Part shown: one piece after another, positions 36,369 through 43,451 of the stretch
Numbering within the stretch: the first letter of the stretch is position 1
Layout: each line of letters opens with the position of its first letter
Assembly (NCBI GenBank): GCA_947498455.1
Contig: CANMKK010000023.1
Coordinates: 1 to 64,000, forward strand
Reading direction: 5' to 3'
Length of the DNA stretch: 64,000 bases
From: an uncultured Aquimarina sp.
GTDB taxonomy: Bacteria; Bacteroidota; Bacteroidia; Flavobacteriales; Flavobacteriaceae
Notes under the pieces: model-generated
Database searches by the model: none
The model's input: the letters and a program-made list of their open reading frames with translations, nothing else
What the model was told of the DNA's origin: nothing
Program-made: the position numbers and the translations under genes

Positions 36369-36998
36369 ATGCAAGAAAGTATAGAAAAATTGGTGAATGA
36401 AGGTAAAATGCTTCCTTTGATGGAAGAATTTTATACAATCCAGGGAGAAGGTTTTCATAAGGGTACGGCAGCCTATTTTATTAGAATAGGCGGTTGTGAT
36501 GTGGGATGCCATTGGTGTGATGTTAAAGAGAGCTGGAACGCGGATATACATCCTCCTACAGATACAGAAATAATTGTGGATAATGCTATAAAATATAGTG
36601 ATGTTGTAGTAGTTACCGGAGGAGAACCATTAACCTGGGATATGAGTATCCTTACTAAGGGGTTAAAAGATAAAGGAGCAAAGACTCATATTGAAACTTC
36701 TGGAGCCTATAAGTTGTCTGGTGAATGGGATTGGATATGCCTCTCTCCAAAAAAAATGAAACCACCTACAGAAGAGGTTTATAGGAAAGCTCATGAATTA
36801 AAATGTATTATATATAATAAAAGTGATTTTGCATTCGCAGAAAAACAAGCTAGTAATGTTACGGAAGATTGTATTCTTTATCTACAGCCAGAATGGAGTG
36901 TTAGGGATAAAATGATTCCATTAATAGTAAATTATGTGATGAATAATCCTAAATGGAAGGTCTCTTTGCAAACACATAAGTACTTAAATATTCCCTAA
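36369..36998 (+). CDS. queE: 7-carboxy-7-deazaguanine synthase
   Basis: 209 residues. A radical SAM enzyme of the queuosine/7-deazaguanine pathway. The Cys cluster reads CDVGCHWC (C-x3-C-x2-C, spaced as in QueE), preceded by FYTIQGEGFHKGTAAYFIRIGG. Further motifs are VVVTGGEPLTWD and the C-terminal SLQTHKYL. The second ATG (36408, MLPLMEEFYTIQGEG) gives the start seen in many homologues. It is separate from other que genes in this window. Confidence 0.95.
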   Translation: MQESIEKLVNEGKMLPLMEEFYTIQGEGFHKGTAAYFIRIGGCDVGCHWCDVKESWNADIHPPTDTEIIVDNAIKYSDVVVVTGGEPLTWDMSILTKGLKDKGAKTHIETSGAYKLSGEWDWICLSPKKMKPPTEEVYRKAHELKCIIYNKSDFAFAEKQASNVTEDCILYLQPEWSVRDKMIPLIVNYVMNNPKWKVSLQTHKYLNIP

Positions 36999-37084
36999 AT
37001 TACATACTTAAATTACGGTTTCTGATCTTTTTCGGTTAATTGTAAAGTACTGAAAAACAAGTGTTTATGGTTATACCGTAATAA

Positions 37085-37102
37085 TAAGGGAAAAATCCCT
37101 TA
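37085..37102 (+). terminator. Possible weak terminator or GGG-CCC element after queE
   Basis: TAAGGGA / TCCCTTA stem with a 4-nt loop, followed by ATTTTTCA. It is 87 bp 3' of queE and 180 bp 5' of the first peptide gene. The same kind of element (37532-37544) is found at the same distance before the second peptide gene, so a regulatory role is possible too. Confidence 0.4.
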
Positions 37103-37225
37103 ATTTTTCATAGTTAAAAGTAAGAAATAACCTTCTATGTGTTTGATTTTTAAAGAATTATTTGTGTTTTTTGACGGTTTTTAATTCATTTTCATCTAAA
37201 ACTCATGTTTTTTTAACAAAATTTT

Positions 37226-37256
37226 TTGAAGTTAAGGAATGTAGTTGTTAATTTTA
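37226..37256 (+). promoter_or_regulatory. Promoter of peptide gene 1
   Basis: TTG at 37226-37228 and TAATTTTA at 37249-37256 (last base off consensus), 20 bp apart. The -7 box ends 26 bp before the ATG, the same spacing as for gene 2. Confidence 0.5.
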
Positions 37257-37282
37257 GATAAGTAATTTAAAATCAATATGCT

Positions 37283-37381
37283 ATGAAGAATTTTTACACT
37301 ATGTTAGGTTTACAATTTAAATCAATAATCAATTTTATAAAGGAGCTTCCATCGGCTTCTAGTTATGTTATACGTCATTGA
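37283..37381 (+). CDS. 32-residue peptide, paralogue 1 of 3
   Basis: Encodes a 32-residue peptide (MKNFYTMLGLQFK... KELPSASSYVIRH). It aligns without gaps to the two peptides encoded at 37724 and 37980. Identical in all three are Met1, Phe4, Tyr5, Phe12, Phe18, Glu21, Leu22, Pro23, Ala25, Ser26, Ser27 and Ile30, with Lys/Arg conserved at 13 and 20. Codons for the conserved ELPxASS segment differ at third positions between copies (for example Glu GAG/GAA, Ala GCT/GCC/GCA), so protein selection is visible. It is basic and amphipathic in the first half and has no cleavable signal. A promoter lies 26 bp upstream and a strong terminator 32 bp downstream. I recognise no family. Confidence 0.72.
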   Translation: MKNFYTMLGLQFKSIINFIKELPSASSYVIRH

Positions 37382-37412
37382 TCTATATAATTTTAATGTT
37401 CGTATATAAAAG

Positions 37413-37447
37413 GAAGGAGATTGTTATTAATGACAATCTCCTTTTTT
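37413..37447 (+). terminator. Terminator of peptide gene 1
   Basis: GGAGATTGT / ACAATCTCC stem with an 8-nt loop followed by T6. It shows the first peptide is a complete transcription unit of about 180 nt. Confidence 0.8.
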
Positions 37448-37668
37448 ATGTTTTTGGCACGTATATATTCTAAAAATACTTGTGCAGAAATAAGTTTTAT
37501 GATAGAATTATTGATTATTACATAGTGAATAGGGGTAATGCCCCTTTGAGTATGATTTTTTTGTAAGGTTATTCTTTGTTTTTTAACATAAAATATCCCT
37601 ATTTGTTTTTATAACGTATTTAAAATGTTTTATGTCTAAAACAGGTTTTTATATCTGTTAATTTCTTT
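37448..37668. other. Upstream region of peptide gene 2
   Basis: No gene is seen. GGGG...CCCC at 37532-37544 repeats the position, relative to the -7 box, of the GGG...CCC stem before gene 1 (158 and 164 bp ahead). The intervening AT-rich DNA shows short shared blocks (GTTATTCTTTGTTTTTTAAC against ATTATTTGTGTTTTTTGACG), suggesting that promoter and leader were duplicated together. Confidence 0.5.
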
Positions 37669-37697
37669 TTGTAAGAAGACTTGGAGCTGTATATTTG
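37669..37697 (+). promoter_or_regulatory. Promoter of peptide gene 2
   Basis: TTG at 37669-37671, an 18-bp spacer, then a perfect TATATTTG at 37690-37697. The spacing equals that of the gyrB promoter in this window. The ATG follows 26 bp later. Confidence 0.65.
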
Positions 37698-37723
37698 TGT
37701 AAATGATTAAAATTCAAATGATT

Positions 37724-37822
37724 ATGGGTGTATTTTACAATATTTTTAGAATGAATTTTAAAGCTTTAAAGAGCTTTTTAAGAGAACTACCTTCTGCCAG
37801 TAGTCATGCTATTCATAGATAA
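37724..37822 (+). CDS. 32-residue peptide, paralogue 2 of 3
   Basis: Encodes MGVFYNIFRMNFKALK then SFLRELPSASSHAIHR, 32 residues. An in-frame ATG two codons earlier (37718) is possible. It shares 12 invariant positions with the other two peptides, and the C-terminal ELPSASSHAIHR is closest to peptide 3's ELPGASSNAIHR. It is cationic, with Arg9, Lys13, Lys16, Arg20 and Arg32. It has its own canonical promoter. No clear terminator follows, but peptide 3 has its own -7 box. Confidence 0.75.
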   Translation: MGVFYNIFRMNFKALKSFLRELPSASSHAIHR

Positions 37823-37946
37823 AATTGCATAAATCAATGTAATTATCTTACTTTTTCGAGAGATGACTAAAATATATGATTTACCGAATTATGAAAGTGA
37901 CTTATTTATAATAATGGTGTCATATAAGAGTAGATAGTGTATAAAT

Positions 37947-37954
37947 TAAATTTG
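37947..37954 (+). promoter_or_regulatory. -7 box of peptide gene 3
   Basis: TAAATTTG is a perfect TAnnTTTG match ending 25 bp before the ATG, almost the same spacing as for genes 1 and 2. A -33 TTG at the expected distance is not visible. Confidence 0.5.
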
Positions 37955-37979
37955 TTGAGTAAATATTAAAATTGTTATT

Positions 37980-38078
37980 ATGGGGCTATTTTACAGTAAA
38001 TTCAGATTAACTTTTAGGATCGTTATGGATTTTCTAAAAGAATTACCAGGGGCATCTAGTAATGCTATTCACAGATAG
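37980..38078 (+). CDS. 32-residue peptide, paralogue 3 of 3
   Basis: Encodes MGLFYSKFRLTFRIVM then DFLKELPGASSNAIHR. Same length and invariant residues as the other two. Ser24 of the other copies is Gly here (GGG against TCG/TCT). The C-terminus (AIHR) is shared exactly with peptide 2. A very strong terminator follows after 52 bp. The three genes lie within 800 bp, head to tail, with no other gene between. Confidence 0.75.
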   Translation: MGLFYSKFRLTFRIVMDFLKELPGASSNAIHR

Positions 38079-38130
38079 TTATTATGGTTGTAAATTCATT
38101 AAAGAGACAATAATCATAAGTTAATGATTA

Positions 38131-38184
38131 TTCTAAAAAAAGAAAGAGCAAAGGTTAATAACTTTGCTCTTTCTTTTTTTAGAA
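38131..38184. terminator. Strong bidirectional terminator
   Basis: A perfect 23-bp stem (38131-38153 with 38162-38184) and 8-nt loop, with A7 on one side and T7 on the other, lies between convergent peptide gene 3 and the DUF2911 gene. It should stop transcription from both strands. Confidence 0.9.
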
Positions 38185-38195
38185 TAGATTACTAT

Positions 38196-38729
38196 TTATA
38201 TATGAAAAGGCACTTCTACAATTGTAGTATCCCAACCTAAACATAGGTGATATCCATTATCGACTTTTTTGAAACTTATAGAAAAGGCTTCTACTTCTTT
38301 CCCTGTTTTAGGAGATACTTTTACTCTAGCAACATCTTTACTTTCGTCATAAGAGTATGCTCCCCATACATCTAAATCAGAGTTTAAGATTATGGTCCAT
38401 TCTTTTTCTCCGGGAATAGTGAATAGAGAATAGGTGCCAGCCTTTATTGTATTGTCCCCAAATTTGGTGTCCTTAAAAAACTTAATTTCTGTTGCTTCAT
38501 CTGCACCCGTTCTCCATACCTTATTAAAAGGTACTAGTTCTCCAAATATGGTTCTGCCTTTTTTCAGAGGGCGGCTGTAAATTACTTTGATCTCTGGCTT
38601 GGCACTTCTACTTGCTTTAGCATAAGAAATGTCAGTTGGACTTTTCTGTATTTCACTAAATTTTTGAGCTTCGATTGATGTAATAGTTCCCAATAGCATA
38701 ATGACAACTAATAATAGTGATTTTTTCAT
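38196..38729 (-). CDS. DUF2911-domain exported protein
   Basis: 177 residues with a signal peptide ending SIEAQ at about 21. The DUF2911 domain is recognised by IKVIYSRPLKKGRTIFGELVPFNKVWRTGADEATEI and AGTYSLFTIPGEKEWTIILN. Bacteroidota proteins of this family are periplasmic or surface exposed and of unknown function. A monocistronic unit, with the bidirectional terminator at its 3' end. Confidence 0.92.
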   Translation of the reverse strand: MKKSLLLVVIMLLGTITSIEAQKFSEIQKSPTDISYAKASRSAKPEIKVIYSRPLKKGRTIFGELVPFNKVWRTGADEATEIKFFKDTKFGDNTIKAGTYSLFTIPGEKEWTIILNSDLDVWGAYSYDESKDVARVKVSPKTGKEVEAFSISFKKVDNGYHLCLGWDTTIVEVPFHI

Positions 38730-38984
38730 GATGTATTTTTTATTTTTAACCTTCGTAAAGGTATTATCTATCTTACATACGAAATGTTAACTCCATCATT
38801 AAGTTCTGTTAAATCATCGAGAGTTAACAACTTGTTAGCTTTTGACTCTTTTTTGTCTACAAATGTTTTAATTGTATTGTTATTGTTTGTTTTATGTTAT
38901 AAAATGAAACCAATAAGTGTGTTATTGTTTTTGTTTTGTAATAATAATTCAATATTTGTCTTCTCAATTAATAGAATTTATATT

Positions 38985-40673
38985 ATGTGTGGAATTGTTT
39001 GTGCTTTTGAGCTAAAAGAAAAAGTAGATGTGTTAAGACCTCAATTACTTGAAATGTCAAAAAAAATAAGGCATAGAGGCCCGGATTGGAGTGGTATCTA
39101 TACAGATGAAAATGCAATTTTAGCGCACGAAAGATTGGCGATTGTCGATCCAGCATCAGGAAAACAACCATTATTAAGTAATGATGGGAAATTGGTATTA
39201 GCCGCAAACGGTGAAATTTATAATCATAGAGAAATTCGTGAAGAATTAAGAGGGAAGTATATTTTCCAAACTCAGTCAGATTGTGAAGTGATTTTGGCTT
39301 TATATAGAGAAAGAGGAACTCAGTTTTTAGATGACCTTAATGGTATTTTTGCTTTTGCATTATATGACTCAGAACAGGATAGGTATCTAATTGCAAGAGA
39401 TCATATGGGAATTATTCCTTTATACATGGGATGGGATCAGAATGGTACTTTTTATGTAGGGTCTGAATTAAAAGCATTAGAGGGAGTATGTACTAGAGTT
39501 GAGTTATTCCCTCCGGGTCATTTCTTAGATAGTAAAAGTGGAGAGCTAGAAAAATGGTATGTCAGAGATTGGTCAGATTATGATGCTGTAAAGGATAATC
39601 AAACTAGTATAGATGAATTAAGAGATGCTCTTGAAGCTGCGGTTCATCGTCAATTGATGTCTGATGTTCCTTATGGAGTATTGTTATCAGGAGGATTGGA
39701 TTCTTCTGTTACTTCTGCAATCGCTAAGAAATATTCTGAGAAGCGAATAGAATCTGGAGATACGAAAGATGCCTGGTGGCCGCAATTACATTCTTTTTCT
39801 GTAGGGCTTGAAGGTTCACCAGATTTAGAAGCTGCGCAAAAAGTTGCAGATCATATAGGTACAATACACCATGAAATTAAGTTTACTATACAGGAAGGCT
39901 TGGATGCGATTAGAGATGTTATATACAATTTAGAAACATATGATATAACAACTATTAGAGCTTCTACGCCTATGTATTTAATGGCAAGAGTGATTAAATC
40001 CATGGGTGTAAAAATGGTGCTTTCGGGAGAGGGGGCTGATGAAATATTCGGAGGGTATCTTTATTTCCATAAAGCTCCAAATGCTAGAGAGTTTCATGAA
40101 GAAACTGTACGTAAATTGAGCAAACTTCATATGTATGACTGTTTGCGTGCTAATAAGTCACTTGCTGCCTGGGGAATTGAAGGAAGAGTTCCTTTCTTAG
40201 ATAAACAATTTATGGACGTGGCCATGAGAATCAATCCACAAGATAAAATGATTAATGGAGAAAGAATGGAGAAATGGGTAATTCGAAAGGCTTTCGAATC
40301 ATACTTGCCAGAAAGTGTTGCTTGGAGACAAAAAGAGCAATTTTCTGATGGTGTTGGATACAGTTGGATTGACACACTAAAGGAAGTAGTAGAGGTAGAG
40401 GTGTCGGATGAACAAATATCGAATGCTCATTTTAGATTTCCAATCCAAACACCACAGAACAAAGAAGAGTTTTATTATAGATCTATATTTGAAGAGCATT
40501 TCCCAAGTGATACGGCTGCACTAAGTGTGCCACAAGAACCCTCAGTTGCTTGTAGTACAAAAATAGCTTTAGAATGGGATGAAGCATTTAAAAATATGAA
40601 TGACCCCAGCGGAAGAGCAGTAGCTACTGTTCATGACCAAGCTTATAAAACGGAAGTTTATGCTGAAAATTAA
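38985..40673 (+). CDS. asnB: Asparagine synthase B (glutamine-hydrolysing)
   Basis: 562 residues from ATG 38985, so that Cys2 is the N-terminal nucleophile of the class II amidotransferase domain (MCGIVCAFEL, about 1-210). The ATP-pyrophosphatase synthetase domain follows with LLSGGLDSSVTSA at about 230-242 and VLSGEGADEIFGGY. It makes asparagine from aspartate and glutamine. The frame is open for 67 codons upstream, but the cleaved Cys fixes the start. The C-terminal sequence ends YKTEVYAEN. A terminator lies 33 bp after the stop. Confidence 0.97.
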   Translation: MCGIVCAFELKEKVDVLRPQLLEMSKKIRHRGPDWSGIYTDENAILAHERLAIVDPASGKQPLLSNDGKLVLAANGEIYNHREIREELRGKYIFQTQSDCEVILALYRERGTQFLDDLNGIFAFALYDSEQDRYLIARDHMGIIPLYMGWDQNGTFYVGSELKALEGVCTRVELFPPGHFLDSKSGELEKWYVRDWSDYDAVKDNQTSIDELRDALEAAVHRQLMSDVPYGVLLSGGLDSSVTSAIAKKYSEKRIESGDTKDAWWPQLHSFSVGLEGSPDLEAAQKVADHIGTIHHEIKFTIQEGLDAIRDVIYNLETYDITTIRASTPMYLMARVIKSMGVKMVLSGEGADEIFGGYLYFHKAPNAREFHEETVRKLSKLHMYDCLRANKSLAAWGIEGRVPFLDKQFMDVAMRINPQDKMINGERMEKWVIRKAFESYLPESVAWRQKEQFSDGVGYSWIDTLKEVVEVEVSDEQISNAHFRFPIQTPQNKEEFYYRSIFEEHFPSDTAALSVPQEPSVACSTKIALEWDEAFKNMNDPSGRAVATVHDQAYKTEVYAEN

Positions 40674-40705
40674 AATATCATCCTATTAGCCATTTATAAA
40701 ATAAA

Positions 40706-40745
40706 AAAGAGAGTGTTTGAAAAATTTAAACACTCTCTTTTTTAT
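40706..40745 (+). terminator. Terminator of asnB
   Basis: AAAGAGAGTGTTT / AAACACTCTCTTT stem (40706-40718 with 40728-40740) followed by TTTATTTTT. Confidence 0.88.
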
Positions 40746-40763
40746 TTTTAGATATTTGCTTTT

Positions 40764-40845
40764 ATAGGATTTATGGATAAGAAGTTCGTATAAAAAGTTT
40801 GAATTATTTAGTGCTATATGCGAAAGTTTTATGTGTAAATCGCAT
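40764..40845 (-). repeat. Internally deleted family 1 element
   Basis: An 82-bp copy with family ends ATAGGATTTATGGATAAG and TGTAAATCGCAT but lacking the central hairpin. It retains TATGCGAAAGTTTTATG. Confidence 0.7.
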
Positions 40846-41297
40846 TAGTATCTGTTTCAAAAATAAAACGCATTGATAGCGTTACTTAGACTTAGTTATC
40901 ACAAATGCTATCCCTGAATTTTCTTTTTTACTTGAACCAAAAAAATCAATTCAGGTTCAGGTAGTTTCATATAAGAATTGTATAAATGATAAAATGAAAC
41001 TTGCCTCAAAAGTAATGATACCAATCAGAATAATTATTCGGTGAGTTCTGTCTGGCTTATAAAAACAATATTGTAAAGAGCTGAAAAGGAATATTGGGTG
41101 TAAAATTTAGTAGTTTATAAAACTAGATCTTGTTTTTAGCTCGTTTAGCGCTTGCAAATGAATTTTTGTAAAGAAACCACTTTTTTTTAAATCGTTTTTA
41201 AGGGCATTTTTGTTGCTTCTAAGAAGTTTTTTTGTTTTTGCGGTGTTTTTCTTAACTAATTGTTGATAACTCTTTAAATCAAATCTTATAAAACTCT
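40846..41297. other. Intergenic region before gyrB
   Basis: No gene is seen. Positions 40855-40975 weakly resemble the family 3 repeats (AATAAAACGCATTGATAGC, GAATTTTCTTTTTTAC, AAAAAAATC). The remainder is A/T-rich without obvious structure. Confidence 0.5.
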
Positions 41298-41326
41298 TTG
41301 AACACCTTTCTCTTTTTTTATCTTTG
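41298..41326 (+). promoter_or_regulatory. gyrB promoter
   Basis: TTG at 41298-41300 and a perfect TATCTTTG at 41319-41326, with an 18-bp spacer. It gives a leader of about 34 nt to the ATG at 41366. Confidence 0.7.
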
Positions 41327-41365
41327 TTTGTTGACCGAAAAATTGTAAATAATTAAAGGTGATTT

Positions 41366-43306
41366 ATGAGCGAAGAAGCAAATAAGAATAATTATTCTGC
41401 CGATAGTATTCAGGCATTGGAAGGGATGGAGCACGTAAGAATGCGACCATCAATGTATATTGGAGATGTAGGAGTTAGAGGATTACACCATTTAGTATAT
41501 GAAGTAGTAGATAATTCAATTGATGAAGCATTAGCTGGGCATTGTGATGCTATACAAGTAACCATTAATGAAGATAATTCCGTTACTACGCGTGATAACG
41601 GTCGTGGTATTCCGATAGGTATACATAAAAAGGAAGGTGTTTCTGCTTTAGAAGTTGTAATGACTAAAATAGGAGCAGGAGGAAAGTTTGATAAGGATTC
41701 TTATAAAGTGTCAGGAGGTCTTCATGGAGTAGGAGTATCTTGTGTAAATGCCCTTTCTGATCACTTACATGCTATAGTACATAAAGATGGGAAAGTATGG
41801 GAGCAGGAATATGAAAAAGGAAAGCCATTGTATCCTGTTAAGTCAACAGGAGATACAGATTTTAATGGTACCGTAGTTACTTTTAGACCAGATCCAACGA
41901 TTTTTCAACAAACTTTAGAATATAACTATGATACCTTGGCAAGTCGTATGCGAGAATTAGCATACCTTAATAAGGGAATTACAATTATATTAACTGATAA
42001 GCGACATAAGGATGATAAGGGTGATGATGTTTCGGAAACGTTCCATTCTGAAGAAGGATTAAAAGAGTTTGTAAAATTCTTAGATACCAGTCGTAACCCG
42101 ATTATTGGCCACGTAATTTCTATGGAAGGGGAAAAGAATGAGATTCCTGTAGAAGTGGCAATGATCTATAATGATTCTTATGCAGAAAATTTACATTCAT
42201 ATGTGAATAATATTAACACGCATGAAGGAGGGACACATCTTTCTGGATTTAGAAGAGGACTTACTTCTACTTTAAAGAAATATGCGGATGCTTCCGGTTT
42301 GTTAGATAAGCTTAAGTTTGAAGTTGCTGGAGATGATTTTAGAGAAGGGCTTACTGCAATCGTTTCGGTAAAGGTTCAGGAGCCACAATTTGAGGGTCAG
42401 ACTAAAACCAAGCTAGGGAATAGAGAAGTAACTTCTGCTGTTTCTCAAGCAGTATCCGAAATGTTGGAAAATTATTTGGAAGAAAATCCAAATGACGCAA
42501 AAACCATTGTGCAGAAAGTGATTTTAGCAGCTCAAGCTCGTCATGCTGCAAAAAAAGCACGAGAAATGGTGCAGCGTAAAACAGTCATGAGTATTGGTGG
42601 GTTACCGGGTAAATTATCAGATTGTTCTGAGCAGGATCCTGCATTATGTGAAGTATTTCTTGTCGAGGGAGATTCGGCAGGTGGAACGGCAAAACAAGGG
42701 CGAGATCGTATGTTTCAGGCGATTCTTCCATTAAGAGGAAAGATTCTTAATGTAGAAAAAGCAATGCATCATAAAGTGTTCGAAAATGAAGAGATTAAGA
42801 ATATTTTTACAGCACTAGGTGTAACAATCGGAACAGAGGAGGATAGTAAGGCATTGAACCTTTCTAAATTGCGTTATCATAAAGTGGTAATAATGTGTGA
42901 TGCCGATGTCGATGGTAGTCATATCTCTACGTTGATTTTAACATTCTTTTTCCGTTACATGAAAGAATTGATAGAAGCTGGACATATATATATTGCCGCA
43001 CCGCCACTATATTTGGTTAAGAAAGGTGCTAAGAAGCAATATGCTTGGAATGATGATCAACGAGATCGCATTATGCAAGAATTTGGTGAAAACTCTAAAA
43101 TACAGCGTTATAAGGGTCTTGGAGAGATGAATGCAGAGCAACTTTGGGATACTACCATGAATCCCGAATTTAGAACAATGCGTCAGGTAACCATAGATAA
43201 TCTAACAGAAGCAGATAGGATTTTCTCTATGTTAATGGGAGATGAAGTACCGCCGCGTAGAGAGTTTATAGAAAAGAATGCAGTATATGCTAACATTGAT
43301 GCGTAA
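41366..43306 (+). CDS. gyrB: DNA gyrase subunit B
   Basis: 646 residues. GHKL ATPase motifs: VDNSIDEALAGHCD (N box), DNGRGIP, GGLHGVGVSCVNALS. TOPRIM: FLVEGDSAGGTAKQGRDR and MCDADVDGSHISTL. C-terminal IQRYKGLGEMNAEQLWDTTMNPE. Full length, with no insert of the type seen in gamma-proteobacterial GyrB. It introduces negative supercoils with GyrA, which is not here. Confidence 0.98.
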   Translation: MSEEANKNNYSADSIQALEGMEHVRMRPSMYIGDVGVRGLHHLVYEVVDNSIDEALAGHCDAIQVTINEDNSVTTRDNGRGIPIGIHKKEGVSALEVVMTKIGAGGKFDKDSYKVSGGLHGVGVSCVNALSDHLHAIVHKDGKVWEQEYEKGKPLYPVKSTGDTDFNGTVVTFRPDPTIFQQTLEYNYDTLASRMRELAYLNKGITIILTDKRHKDDKGDDVSETFHSEEGLKEFVKFLDTSRNPIIGHVISMEGEKNEIPVEVAMIYNDSYAENLHSYVNNINTHEGGTHLSGFRRGLTSTLKKYADASGLLDKLKFEVAGDDFREGLTAIVSVKVQEPQFEGQTKTKLGNREVTSAVSQAVSEMLENYLEENPNDAKTIVQKVILAAQARHAAKKAREMVQRKTVMSIGGLPGKLSDCSEQDPALCEVFLVEGDSAGGTAKQGRDRMFQAILPLRGKILNVEKAMHHKVFENEEIKNIFTALGVTIGTEEDSKALNLSKLRYHKVVIMCDADVDGSHISTLILTFFFRYMKELIEAGHIYIAAPPLYLVKKGAKKQYAWNDDQRDRIMQEFGENSKIQRYKGLGEMNAEQLWDTTMNPEFRTMRQVTIDNLTEADRIFSMLMGDEVPPRREFIEKNAVYANIDA

Positions 43307-43334
43307 ATAATTAGTGTCAAATACAACTTATGTA

Positions 43335-43364
43335 AACCGCTATAATTAATTATAGCGGTTTTTT
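43335..43364 (+). terminator. Terminator of gyrB
   Basis: A perfect 26-bp palindrome (AACCGCTATAATTA / TAATTATAGCGGTT) runs into T6. It lies 28 bp after the stop codon. Confidence 0.88.
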
Positions 43365-43451
43365 AATTTTATTTATGATTTTTTTAACAATATTTTTTGA
43401 TTTCTGATGTTAATCGTTTTTCTTTGATGAAATTTAAAAGTATTATAACTT

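Noticed and set aside
38784..38984. N-terminal extension of asparagine synthase
   Set aside because: The nucleophilic Cys must follow the initiator Met, so translation starts at 38985 even though the frame is open upstream.
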